Assembly: GCA_040219575.1 (NCBI GenBank)
Contig: JAVJSD010000134.1
Coordinates: forward strand, 15,162-79,161
DNA length: 64,000 bases
Reading direction: 5' to 3'
Origin: JAVJSD01 sp040219575
GTDB taxonomy: Bacteria; Planctomycetota; Planctomycetia; Pirellulales; Pirellulaceae
Part shown: in pieces, positions 20,760-29,679 of the stretch
How positions within the stretch are numbered: the stretch's first letter is position 1
How the letters are laid out: every line of letters begins with the position of its first letter
The notes under the pieces: generated by a model
Database searches by the model: none
The model's input: the letters and a program-made list of their open reading frames with translations, nothing else
What the model was told of the DNA's origin: nothing
Position numbers and translations under genes: made by a program

Positions 20760-22931
20760 TCACGATCCCTCGGCCTGGGCCTTTTGATTCTCTCGCCACG
20801 CGTCCAGATAGGCGCGGAAGCCGTCTTGCACCGACGGGGCCGCCTTTGCGAGCGCGGCCTGCGTTTCGCCCGCCAGCAGCGAGACGCCGGCGACGTCGAC
20901 CAACCGCGCGGCCTGTGCGGCAACGGCCTGATCGTAGTCGCCGAGTGCAGCCAGCAGCGCCGGTAGATCGTCCTTGTACTTCTCGACCAATCGCTGCGCG
21001 TAGTGGTGAGCCGAGGACTTGCGGCCGTCGCCATCGCCGTCGATCCAGATGGCGCCGCTGCACGCCAGCACCCGCGGCGTCCACTCGGGCGAAGTGGGCT
21101 GATACGCCTTGGCGGTGGGCCAGTACAGGCCGTCGATGCCGGGCCCGCTGGCGATCACCGTCAGGAAGACGTCGTGCCGAGGCGTGGGAAGCGAAACGTC
21201 GCCCTCCCAGATCACGCCGGTCTGGCGACGTTCGTCGAGTTCGGCCTGTTGCAGATTCCACACCTTCACCGGTCGGCCGTTGGCCAGCAACTCGATCCTG
21301 TCGGCGGTGGTCCAGTGCGGCCCGAGCACGCGCACGTGGGCCTGCAGCTTGTCGTCGGTGCTTGGCGCGAGGTCGCCATGGCGGAATTTGCCGTCGATGG
21401 TCAGTTCCGCCAGCAGGCCGTAGCTGACCATCACGCGACCGGCGAGGAAGTTGTCGACCGCTTGCTCGACGTCGATCTCCCCCGGATCGGCGTCGTCGCA
21501 GCGAATGTAGGTGCGTCCCTGCGCGACGAAATGCCGAGCCACGTCGTGCGAATCGCTGCAGCCGACCGGCGTCACGTCGCGGCCGCGATTGAGCTGCGTC
21601 ATCCAGTCGCGCAAGAGTTCGGTCGCGTCGGTCTGCGTCGCGCCCGAGTTAATCACCTCCATGCCATCGGCGATCCATGTTTGCCCATCGAGCATCTCTC
21701 CCACCGCCTCGTTGTATAGCGCCGGCCCGAAGGGGCGCGTGCCGTGCAAGTCGCGGGCATGATTGAGGATGACCACCCGGGCGTCGGTCCGCTCGCGGAT
21801 GCTGGCGAGCGTTTCTTGCCACTTCTCGCTGCGATGTTCGGGCGGCGCCCCACCGGCCGGCGCCGGAAAGATATTGAAGTGGCCGGTGCGGGTGGTGACT
21901 TCGTTGCCGACGACGGGCGTGAAGTACTGCCGGACATTCATTTTTCGCGCGAACGGATCGTGGTCGATCTGCACGTTGTGATCGGTGGCGATCGGCAGTT
22001 CGACGCCTTCGGCGGCCAGCGTAATCATCCGCTCTTCGACCGAGGCGTCGCCATGGCCGCTGTGCGTGAGCGTGTGCACGTGGGTATCGCAGGCGACATA
22101 TCCCTCGGTGGGAACCTCGCGGCGAATGGCGAGCTTGATTTCCTTCTCGTACCCGACGCTGCCAGCGTCGGCGCTCTTTTCTTCGCTCGGCTTGGACGCT
22201 GGCAGCGTCCGCCACGGGAGCGTCACCTTCTTGGCGGCGAGTGAGTATTCGAACCCGCGACCGGCGTAGATCGTGTATGTTCCGGCGGGAAGCCCGAACT
22301 TCGCCGCGCCGTCGGCGGTGAAGACGACCCCAGGCCGCACGGCGAGACGACCGTTCGATTCGGCGCCGACGCTCTGCAGGGCGCCGCGGTCGTTGAGGAT
22401 TGTCAGCCGACAGGGAATCGCTTCGCCAGAATCCGCGTCGGTGACGTGGACTTCGAGCGTCGTTTCACCTAACACGTCGGCTTGCGGATCGGGGTGCAAC
22501 ACGATTTCGCCGACGCGAATGTCGTCCGGAGCACTCGCCCGACGGCCGCCCTGTTCAATGAGCAGCGAGTTTTGGCCGTCGCGTACGGCGCCCGGCGGTA
22601 CGTCGAAGTACACGACCATATCGTTCTCGTCGCGCACGAGTTGGCCGAGAGTGCGGTCGTTCAGCGACACGCTCCACGACTGCTTGACATCCTGCTGCCG
22701 TAGTTCGAGCGTCTGCGCCGCGGTGTTGGCCTTGCCCTCGAACACCACTTCCAGGCGGTCGCTCTCGGCCTTTTCTGGAAACTCGCTCCACTCGCGCGGG
22801 CCGTCGATCCGCAGATGATGCAATCGGCCGTCGAGCACTCGCGGTTCTTGCCCGTGAGCGATAGCGGCCGTCAGCATCAAGCAGCACAAAGCGGCCGACA
22901 GGGCGGTACGCTGGTCGATCATAACTTTCAT
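20760..22931 (-). CDS. Secreted CehA/McbA-type PHP-domain protein
   Basis: 723 residues. Signal peptide 1-28 (ends AIAHG). An N-terminal beta region of about 250 residues, including a carboxypeptidase-regulatory-like strand set (RLTILNDRG), precedes a PHP-type metal-dependent phosphoesterase core: YVACDTHVHTLTHSG near 280, LPIATDHN, VVILNHARD and VGCSDSHD supply the His/Asp ligands. CehA and McbA themselves hydrolyse carbaryl-type esters, but most members have unknown substrates. The C-terminal 100 residues are alpha-helical. ATG 22931 (third codon of the open frame) is preceded by GAGGA about 11 bases upstream. It lies between two exported Gfo/Idh/MocA genes on the same strand. Confidence 0.82.
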   Translation of the reverse strand: MKVMIDQRTALSAALCCLMLTAAIAHGQEPRVLDGRLHHLRIDGPREWSEFPEKAESDRLEVVFEGKANTAAQTLELRQQDVKQSWSVSLNDRTLGQLVRDENDMVVYFDVPPGAVRDGQNSLLIEQGGRRASAPDDIRVGEIVLHPDPQADVLGETTLEVHVTDADSGEAIPCRLTILNDRGALQSVGAESNGRLAVRPGVVFTADGAAKFGLPAGTYTIYAGRGFEYSLAAKKVTLPWRTLPASKPSEEKSADAGSVGYEKEIKLAIRREVPTEGYVACDTHVHTLTHSGHGDASVEERMITLAAEGVELPIATDHNVQIDHDPFARKMNVRQYFTPVVGNEVTTRTGHFNIFPAPAGGAPPEHRSEKWQETLASIRERTDARVVILNHARDLHGTRPFGPALYNEAVGEMLDGQTWIADGMEVINSGATQTDATELLRDWMTQLNRGRDVTPVGCSDSHDVARHFVAQGRTYIRCDDADPGEIDVEQAVDNFLAGRVMVSYGLLAELTIDGKFRHGDLAPSTDDKLQAHVRVLGPHWTTADRIELLANGRPVKVWNLQQAELDERRQTGVIWEGDVSLPTPRHDVFLTVIASGPGIDGLYWPTAKAYQPTSPEWTPRVLACSGAIWIDGDGDGRKSSAHHYAQRLVEKYKDDLPALLAALGDYDQAVAAQAARLVDVAGVSLLAGETQAALAKAAPSVQDGFRAYLDAWRENQKAQAEGS

Positions 22932-22969
22932 TTGCACGTGTCTTCCTCAGTGGATTGTACATACACAAG

Positions 22970-22997
22970 TAGCATGGCCGCCCTCGGCCGTGTTGGC
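22970..22997 (+). repeat. Single arm of the GCATGGCCGCC repeat
   Basis: GTAGCATGGCCGCCCTCGG, identical to the arm at 11434. It lies in a 238-base spacer upstream of the PHP-domain gene; I see no second arm here. Confidence 0.75.
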
Positions 22998-23169
22998 CCC
23001 GCATTACGACCCCCGATGGCGTTCACCCTTGTTTTCACACGGGGCTGGGGGCGTCTGGGGGCCCATGCTGCGGGTTTCCCCTTGGCGCAACAAAACGGGT
23101 TCGCGACGCCGAGATCTTGCTGGCGCCGCCAACCCGTGGTGGAACTTTGATTGTACTCCGAACGCCAGG

Positions 23170-24459
23170 CTAAACCTTCGGCTCCCAGCCCTTTTCGTAT
23201 TCGCGGCTCCAGTAGGTCATGGCCTCGGCGTCGTCGAGGATATGGCCGTTCTCGGGATTGCACTTCAAAGCCCGGCCGGTGCGTTGGGCGATGTTGCCCA
23301 GGTGACACAGCAGCGTGCTTTTGTAGCCTTCCTCGATCTCGGCGTTGAGGCTCAGGGGAGCGTCGTTGCGGATGGCGTCGAGGAAGTTCGCCAGGTGCTC
23401 GGCGTCGCCCAGGCTGGGGCTCGGCGTCCGCTCGACCTGCTTGTTCTTGTCGTCGAACACCGTGTGCTCGCCGTTCGATTCCAGCTCCATCGCGCCCTTG
23501 CTGCCGAAGAAGGTGATGAAGCCCGGGCTGCGTCGATGGCAACTGGTGCCTTGCCAGCTGATCTGCTTGCCCCCCTCGAACTCGAAGCAGACGGTGTGGG
23601 TGTCGGGCGTCTGTTGATCGTCGTCGTAACAGTAGCGTCCGCCGCTGGAGGTGACGTGGATCGGGTAATCGACGTCGGCGCCCCACCGGCAGAGGTCGAG
23701 CGTGTGCACGCCGTTGTTGCCGAGCTCGCCGTTGCCCCAGTGCCAGAACCAGTGCCAGTTGTAGTGAATGCGATTGTCGAGGTACGGCATTCGCGGCGCC
23801 GGCCCCTGCCAAAGTTCGTAGTTCAGGTACGAGGGAACCTCGGCCGGCTTGCCATGACCTAGCGATCCGCGGGCGTTCGCATAGTAAGCGCGGACGAGAT
23901 ACACGTCGCCGATCAAGCCATCATGCAGCTTCTTGATGGCGGCGCTTGTGCCGGGGCCGCTGCGGCGCTGTGAACCCATCTGCACGGCCCGTTTGTGTTT
24001 GCGGGCGGCCTCGATCATCAACTCGCCTTCGCGAGGGTTGTGGCAGCAGGGCTTCTCGACGTAGACGTTTTTTCCAGCGTCGCAAGCGAGGATCGTGGAG
24101 GGGGCGTGCCAGTGGTTCGGCGCGGCGCAGACCAGGGCGTCGACTTCCTTATCGTCGAGGATCTTGCGGAAGTCGGTGATCGCCGTCGGCTTTTTCGCGC
24201 CCGCGCCGACAAGCAAATCGACGGCGCTGCCGGCCCGCGTGAAGTCGACGTCGCAGACGTATTTGACCTCACAGCCCGGCTGTTTGGCGAAGCCGGCGGC
24301 GAGCGAACGCCCGCGACTGAGACCCATCACGCCGACCACCACTTTGTTCGAGGGCGACTCGGCGGCCCGCGCCGCCTTGGCGGAGAGGGCCATACCAGCC
24401 ATCACGCCGCCGGCGGCCGCGCCTTCCAGAAAGGTGCGGCGGTTAATTGATTCGGACAT
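23170..24459 (-). CDS. Gfo/Idh/MocA-family oxidoreductase, Tat-exported
   Basis: 429 residues. Twin-arginine signal SINRRTFLEGAAAGGVMAG at residues 4-22. The Rossmann domain (VVVGVMGLSRGRSL near 40) has an altered glycine pattern at the nucleotide loop, and VEKPCCHNPREGEL carries the family EKP motif. The C-terminal domain contains WHWFWHWGNGELGNNGVH, typical of planctomycete secreted members. It probably acts on sugars or cyclitols in the periplasm. It is divergent from the PQQ-propeller lipoprotein gene, with 286 bases between them in which I see no feature I can name. Confidence 0.88.
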   Translation of the reverse strand: MSESINRRTFLEGAAAGGVMAGMALSAKAARAAESPSNKVVVGVMGLSRGRSLAAGFAKQPGCEVKYVCDVDFTRAGSAVDLLVGAGAKKPTAITDFRKILDDKEVDALVCAAPNHWHAPSTILACDAGKNVYVEKPCCHNPREGELMIEAARKHKRAVQMGSQRRSGPGTSAAIKKLHDGLIGDVYLVRAYYANARGSLGHGKPAEVPSYLNYELWQGPAPRMPYLDNRIHYNWHWFWHWGNGELGNNGVHTLDLCRWGADVDYPIHVTSSGGRYCYDDDQQTPDTHTVCFEFEGGKQISWQGTSCHRRSPGFITFFGSKGAMELESNGEHTVFDDKNKQVERTPSPSLGDAEHLANFLDAIRNDAPLSLNAEIEEGYKSTLLCHLGNIAQRTGRALKCNPENGHILDDAEAMTYWSREYEKGWEPKV

Positions 24460-24745
24460 GCTTCATCTCCTTGGGGACAAGTCTCACAGGCGGGAATTCG
24501 GCGCCGATTCCGGGAGAAACGGCGGTGAAGGTCGAGTTGGCAGGGCGAGGCGGCCAAGACGGGAAGTCGGGCGGCCGTCGGTTTCCGTCCTCGATGATAT
24601 CCGCCGCCGACCCGCTTGAAAACAAATTCCCGCCAAAAGTGCCACGCGTCCGCCCTGGGAATCGCCCGGTCGGTGCGATTATATTGGGCTGTTGGCCTTC
24701 CGCCCGCATCCTCGCCCCGCCGCCAGCCTCCGAGGAAATCGATCC

Positions 24746-26326
24746 ATGAGTCGCTTGCGCCCGCCCACCGTGCTGTTTCCTCCCTTCGTACTGATCGCCG
24801 TTTCGCTGTCTCTGGCCGGCTGCGGAACCGGCGGCGGCCCGGCCGTGCTGCCGACATCCCCGGCATCGGCCGCCGAACCCGCGGCAAAGCCCGACGCCGC
24901 CCCAACAGCCGGCTCGGACGGCGCCTCGGAACGCAGCGCGGCATCCACCGCCGAGGTCGATCCGCTCAACAACACCATCGTGGTGCTCAAGCCGGCCGCC
25001 GACGGAGACAACCTCAAGGATCTCGGCACGCGCACCCAAGGCGTCGACTGGCCCTGCTTTCTCGGACCCACCGGCGACAGCAAGTCGCCCGAGACCGGCA
25101 TCCTCACCGAGTGGCCCGACGGCGGCCCGCGCGTCGTCTGGCGGCGGGAGATGAACGTCGGTTACGGCGTCGGCACGGTCAGCAAGGGACGCTATTTTCA
25201 CTTCGACCGCGAGGACGATCAGGCGACCGTCTACTGCCTCAATTCCGAGACGGGCGAGCAGTTGTGGAAGTTCTCGTACACCAGCGACTACGAAGACCTG
25301 TACGGCTACAGCAACGGCCCCCGCTGTTCGGTCATCTGCGATGGCGATCGCGTCTACGCTTATGGTGTGGAAGGCATGCTGCACTGCCTGCGGGCCAGCG
25401 ACGGCCAGCCGCAGTGGAAGTTCGATACCACCAAGGAGTTCGGCGTCGTGCAAAACTTCTTCGGCGTCGGCAGCACGCCGGTTGTTGACGGCGACTTGTT
25501 GCTTGTGATGGTGGGGGGCAGTCCCGCCGACGATCAAACCGTCGCCCCCGGCGCGCTCGATCGCGTCTCCGGCAACGGCACGGGCATCGTCGCCTTCGAC
25601 AAGATGACCGGCGAAGTGAAATACAAGATCACCGACGAACTGGCCAGTTACGCCTCGCTCAAGCTGGCGGTGATCAACGGCCGCCGCTGGTGCTTCGCCT
25701 TCGCGCGCGGCGGCCTCGTCGGTTTCGAGCCGAACACCGGCAAGGTGCATTTCCAGTATCCGTGGCGGGCCGACATTCTGGAAAGCGTCAACGCCAGCGT
25801 GCCGGTTGTGTTCGGCGACCAGGTGTTCATTTCCGAAACGTACGGCCCGGGCAGCTCCTTGCTGAAGGCGAAGCCGGACGGTTTCGACGTGGTGTGGCGC
25901 GACGAAGAGCGGTCGCGCGAGAAGGCGATGCAAACCCACTGGAACACCGCCATCCACCACGACGGATACCTGTACGGCTCGAGCGGCCGCCACACCTACA
26001 ACGCCGAACTGCGGTGCATCGACGCCAAGACCGGCGAGGTGAAATGGAGCGTGCCGGAGCTGACGCGGGCCTCGCTGATGTACGCCGACCGGCACTTCGT
26101 GGTGCTGGGCGAATACGGCCACCTGTGGCTGATCAAGGCCACGCCCGAGAAGTACGAAGTGGTCGCCAAGGTGAAGGCCGGCGACCCGATGCAGGCCCTT
26201 CCCGGCGACATCGGCCCGATTTCAGAACTCGGCTATCCCTGCTGGGCGGCGCCGATTCTCTCCCACGGGTTGATGTACATCCGAGGCGACAAGACGCTGC
26301 TGTGCCTGGAGCTGATTCCGGAGTGA
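24746..26326 (+). CDS. PQQ-like beta-propeller lipoprotein
   Basis: 526 residues. The N-terminus is a lipoprotein signal: hydrophobic 10-26 ending in LAGC (Cys at about 26), followed by a Pro/Ala-rich tether to about residue 75. The rest is a PQQ-enzyme-like (BamB-like) eight-bladed propeller with blade motifs such as VYCLNSETGEQLWKFSY and LRCIDAKTGEVKWSV. No catalytic residues of true quinoprotein dehydrogenases are evident, so it is probably a scaffold or binding protein. ATG 24746 follows GAGGAA about 13 bases upstream. Confidence 0.87.
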   Translation: MSRLRPPTVLFPPFVLIAVSLSLAGCGTGGGPAVLPTSPASAAEPAAKPDAAPTAGSDGASERSAASTAEVDPLNNTIVVLKPAADGDNLKDLGTRTQGVDWPCFLGPTGDSKSPETGILTEWPDGGPRVVWRREMNVGYGVGTVSKGRYFHFDREDDQATVYCLNSETGEQLWKFSYTSDYEDLYGYSNGPRCSVICDGDRVYAYGVEGMLHCLRASDGQPQWKFDTTKEFGVVQNFFGVGSTPVVDGDLLLVMVGGSPADDQTVAPGALDRVSGNGTGIVAFDKMTGEVKYKITDELASYASLKLAVINGRRWCFAFARGGLVGFEPNTGKVHFQYPWRADILESVNASVPVVFGDQVFISETYGPGSSLLKAKPDGFDVVWRDEERSREKAMQTHWNTAIHHDGYLYGSSGRHTYNAELRCIDAKTGEVKWSVPELTRASLMYADRHFVVLGEYGHLWLIKATPEKYEVVAKVKAGDPMQALPGDIGPISELGYPCWAAPILSHGLMYIRGDKTLLCLELIPE

Positions 26327-26456
26327 AGCGAGCAAACGCGGGAGCAGAAGCCAGCGTTCGGACTCGGTGGCATTTTGACCACGGCCGCAATCGCGTGATA
26401 ATCTTGATTGACGGTGAGGCACGTTCCACTGCATTGAGGGATGAGGTAACGACGCC

Positions 26457-26690
26457 ATGGCGGTGACAAGGGATGACCTGCGGGACTTCAATCGCTTTGT
26501 TGACCAGAAGCTCTCCCGTGAGGGCGCCGAATCGCTCACTGAACTCGCCAGGCAATGGGAAGAGCAACGCAAGTACGAGCAAAGCGTCGCCGATTTGCAA
26601 GAGAGTCATGAAGACGCGGCGGCGGGCCGACTTCATTCGGCAGAGGACGTTTTTTCGGAAGTTCGAAAGAAACTTGGCTTGCCTGAATGA
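26457..26690 (+). CDS. Antitoxin-like protein of a type II toxin-antitoxin pair
   Basis: 77 residues, highly charged and helical (TRDDLRDFNRFVDQKL, then an acidic Glu/Gln-rich segment). It has no strong match I can name, but it overlaps the next gene by four bases (ATGA), the usual antitoxin-toxin arrangement, and the next gene is RelE/ParE-like. It probably binds and neutralises that toxin and may repress the operon. Its GC content is lower than that of its neighbours. Confidence 0.7.
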   Translation: MAVTRDDLRDFNRFVDQKLSREGAESLTELARQWEEQRKYEQSVADLQESHEDAAAGRLHSAEDVFSEVRKKLGLPE

Positions 26691-27013
26691 GCTACCGCGT
26701 TACATTCACTTCGAAAGCCCTCGGCGAGCTCCACGAGATCGCTCTTTGGTGGTCGGAACACCGTGATGCGGAACAGGCTGCACATTGGCTCGAAGCGTTT
26801 GAGACGGCGATCCGTTCACTTGCTCTAAACCCCGAGCGGCACGCGTTGGCGCGCGAAAGCGACTCCTTTCCCTTTACTCTTCGGCAACTCCTGTTTGGCC
26901 TGAGGAAGCGACCGACGCATAGGGCGGTATTCCGTATTCAAGAGAACAACGAGGTGATTGTTTACGGCATTCGCCACGTTGCACAAGAAGACTTCACGCC
27001 CAACGACCTCTAA
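26687..27013 (+). CDS. RelE/ParE-family toxin
   Basis: 108 residues with the RelE/ParE layout: YRVTFTSKALGELHEIALWW at the start, a helical hairpin, RQLLFGLRKRPTHRAVFRI and a final VIVYGIRHVAQED strand. Members either cleave mRNA on the ribosome (RelE) or poison gyrase (ParE); this one cannot be assigned between them. It is translationally coupled to the upstream small gene by an ATGA overlap, and no other gene follows before trpA 103 bases on. Confidence 0.85.
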   Translation: MSYRVTFTSKALGELHEIALWWSEHRDAEQAAHWLEAFETAIRSLALNPERHALARESDSFPFTLRQLLFGLRKRPTHRAVFRIQENNEVIVYGIRHVAQEDFTPNDL

Positions 27014-27116
27014 CCGACGACCTCTAACCGACGATTCGCCGCCCAACCACGATCGTCAGACGAGACGACCAAGCCGAAATCTGACATCTGTATTTTGAAA
27101 TCCCGCAGGACCCACC

Positions 27117-27935
27117 ATGTCGGCCGTTGACGATCTCTTTAAGAAACTCCGCTCCCAGGGCCGCAAGGCGTTCATGCCGTTTGTGACGGCGGGCGATCCC
27201 GATTTGGAGTTCACCGCCCGCGTGCTCCGCGAACTGGATCGGCGCGGGGCGAGCATGTGCGAGTTGGGCATTCCCTATAGCGACCCGATCGCCGACGGTC
27301 CGGTGGTCCAGGCCTCGTACACGCGAGCGCTTGCAAAGAAGATCAAGCTGGCCGCCATCTTCGACATGTTGCGGCCGGTGGCCGCGGAGATCGCCGCCCC
27401 CGTGGTGACGATGGTCAGCTACGCCATCGTGTATCGGCACGGTCTCGAAGAATACGTCGCCGACGCCAAGTCGGCCGGCGCGGCGGGGGCGATCGTGCCC
27501 GATCTGCCGGTCGATGAAGCCGCACAGTTGGCGAAGATCTGCCGCCGCGAGGATTTCAACCTGATTCAGCTCGTCACGCCGACCACGCCCCGCGAGCGGG
27601 CCCTGCGGATCGCCGAGACCTCCAGCGGCTTTATCTACTACGTGTCGGTGACCGGCATCACCGGCGAACGGACCTCGCTGCCGGCCGAGTTGACCGACAA
27701 CGTCTCCTGGCTGCGGGGCAAGACCGAGCTGCCGATCTGCATCGGCTTCGGCATCAGCCAGGTGGAGCATGTGCGCATGCTGGCGCCCGTGGCCGACGGG
27801 CTGATCGTCGGATCGGCGCTGGTCCGCCGCATCGCCCGGGCCGGCGGCGAGTCGGCCGACGCGGTGCTGGCCGATGTGGGCGACTTCGCCGCCGAGCTGA
27901 TGGCGGCGGTCGACGCCGCCCCCCAAGGCGCGTGA
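27117..27935 (+). CDS. trpA: Tryptophan synthase alpha subunit
   Basis: 272 residues, full length. It cleaves indole-3-glycerol phosphate to indole and glyceraldehyde phosphate and passes indole to TrpB. Visible family motifs are FVTAGDPD (near 22), CELGIPYSDPIADGP with the catalytic Glu (about 49), VPDLPVDEA with the catalytic Asp region, and the phosphate-binding GFGIS and IVGSAL near the end. trpB and other trp genes are not in the window, so trpA stands alone here. The ATG at 27117 follows a spacer with GCAGGA about 11 bases upstream. Confidence 0.97.
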   Translation: MSAVDDLFKKLRSQGRKAFMPFVTAGDPDLEFTARVLRELDRRGASMCELGIPYSDPIADGPVVQASYTRALAKKIKLAAIFDMLRPVAAEIAAPVVTMVSYAIVYRHGLEEYVADAKSAGAAGAIVPDLPVDEAAQLAKICRREDFNLIQLVTPTTPRERALRIAETSSGFIYYVSVTGITGERTSLPAELTDNVSWLRGKTELPICIGFGISQVEHVRMLAPVADGLIVGSALVRRIARAGGESADAVLADVGDFAAELMAAVDAAPQGA

Positions 27936-27963
27936 CGCATCGCGGCGTCGAGCTGGAAACTTC

Positions 27964-28033
27964 GTAGCGGAACTCGTGAGAGTTCCTCATTTCTAGCACT
28001 AGCGCCGTCGGAAGTCTCACGACTTCCGCTACA
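27964..28033. repeat. Paired GAACTCGTGAGAGTTC / GAAGTCTCACGACTTC repeat
   Basis: GTAGCGGAACTCGTGAGAG at the left and CTCACGACTTCCGCTAC at the right form a 70-base element. Each half is a small palindrome (GGAACTCGTGAGAGTTCC and GGAAGTCTCACGACTTCC) and the ends GTAGCGG/CCGCTAC are complementary. Full copies also occur at 38318-38389 and 59317-59384. Confidence 0.9.
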
Positions 28034-28156
28034 GGTCGATTCGCCACGTCGGCGTACTCGGTTGCTGGTCCCGGCAACTCCCAAAGATTCGCTCGCTCGG
28101 TCGAGGTTCGGTAGAATAAAGGGCGGCCGACTCCCATCCCCTGCGGGAACCTCGTT

Positions 28157-29620
28157 GTGATCGTGGACTGCTTTCGTCATCCGGTAGGTCTTGCGACGGT
28201 GCTGATGCTTTGCCTCGGCGCGGCCGACGCCTACGCGCAATCGGGGGGCGCGGCCGGCATTCCGCGCGGACTGGCCGACGGCAAGCGCGACGTCTTGCAC
28301 ATGAAGAACGGCAAGCCGTACTCCGGGGTCATCCTGGCGCGCAGCGACGAAGAAATCAGTTTTGTCCATATCGCGCTGCCGCCCGGCAAACCGATGCACC
28401 TGGTGTTGATTTCGTTCGACGCGCAGGCGGTGGAGAGCATCGAGCTGTTGTCGCCGGCGGAGCGTCTCGAATTGCGGCGGCAGATTCAGCCGCAGCTGAC
28501 CAGCAAGAGCATGTCGGTGATCGAGGCGGGCCGCATGGAGGACATCGCGCTCAGCGAAGAGGAACACCACGGCCGTCGGCGGTTCGTCTACGAGCAACCG
28601 TGGTTCACGCTGCATAGCACCGCCGACGAGGAGTCGACGCGCCGCTGCGCCGTGCGGATCGAGCAGATCCTGCGCGCTTTCCGGCAGGTGCTGCCGCCGC
28701 GCGTCGAGGCGCGCCGCACGCTGCGCGTGATGCTGCTGGGTTCGATGGACGAATACCGCGACCATAACCGCGTGCTGGGGCTGCCGATCGAGAATCCCGC
28801 CTACTACTCCCCCGAGGAGAATCTGATCGTGGCGGGCAGCGACCTGGTTCGCTACAGCCAGCGCCTGTCCGCCATCCGCCGCGTGAACGAGCGGATCAAG
28901 GAGGACTACCTCCAGGCCGACCGAGAAAGCACGCGGCGCATCAACGAGGCCTTGGAGTCGCTCCGCGAGGCCGGATTCAGCCGGCAGCAGATCGAAGAGG
29001 AACGACGCGCCCGCAAGGCGGCCTGGGAGCGCGAATTCAAGGCGATGGTGGGCCGCGGCGACAGCGGCGAGATCGGCCGCATCAACCGCGAGAACGAGGC
29101 CCTGTTTCAGAAGCTTACGGAGCAGATGTTCCGGCGGATCTACCACGAGGCGTTTCACGCCTATCTGGAGAACCACGTCTTTCCCTCCAGCGAGCACCAC
29201 GTGCCGCGGTGGTTGAACGAAGGACTGGCGCAGGTCTTCGAGAACGGTCAGCTCGACGCCGATCTGCTTCGCATCGACGCTCCCGATCAGCAGGTGCTCA
29301 GCGCGCTGCGAGAGGATCTGGCCGGACCGCGGCCGCTGCCGCTGTATCAAATCCTGGCCGCCGACGACCGCGCGTTTCTGGTCTCGCATGGCGACGCACA
29401 GGCCTCGCGGCGCTACTACGCGTACAGTTGGGGGCTGGCCTGGCACCTCACCTTCGAGCGCAATCTGCTCGACGGCCGCAAGCTCGACGACTACGTCTCC
29501 ACCGATCAAGCCAAACTGCTGCCGATCGAACGCTTCGAAAACCTGGTGGGCATGCCGATCGAGGACTTCGACGCGCTCTGGCGCGAGGCGATCTTCAACC
29601 CGCGAATCTCTTCGCCCTAA
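28157..29620 (+). CDS. Secreted DUF1570-type metalloprotease-like protein
   Basis: 487 residues. Signal peptide 1-28 (ends AYAQS). A beta-rich N-terminal part (about 40-110) with the GKPYSGVILARSDEE strand pair precedes a long helical region. HEAFHAYLENH (about 332) supplies an HExxH-like motif written H-E-A-F-H, and WLNEGLAQVFE some 25 residues later supplies the third ligand Glu, the gluzincin pattern seen in DUF1570. It is therefore probably a zinc metallopeptidase outside the cytoplasm, target unknown. The start is a GTG at 28157; the frame is convergent with the sigma factor gene. Confidence 0.8.
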   Translation: MIVDCFRHPVGLATVLMLCLGAADAYAQSGGAAGIPRGLADGKRDVLHMKNGKPYSGVILARSDEEISFVHIALPPGKPMHLVLISFDAQAVESIELLSPAERLELRRQIQPQLTSKSMSVIEAGRMEDIALSEEEHHGRRRFVYEQPWFTLHSTADEESTRRCAVRIEQILRAFRQVLPPRVEARRTLRVMLLGSMDEYRDHNRVLGLPIENPAYYSPEENLIVAGSDLVRYSQRLSAIRRVNERIKEDYLQADRESTRRINEALESLREAGFSRQQIEEERRARKAAWEREFKAMVGRGDSGEIGRINRENEALFQKLTEQMFRRIYHEAFHAYLENHVFPSSEHHVPRWLNEGLAQVFENGQLDADLLRIDAPDQQVLSALREDLAGPRPLPLYQILAADDRAFLVSHGDAQASRRYYAYSWGLAWHLTFERNLLDGRKLDDYVSTDQAKLLPIERFENLVGMPIEDFDALWREAIFNPRISSP

Positions 29621-29679
29621 CCCCGTGAAAAGCCCGGAAGCCGCGGTCGCTCGGCGCTTCACGCCGCCATGCGATTCGC

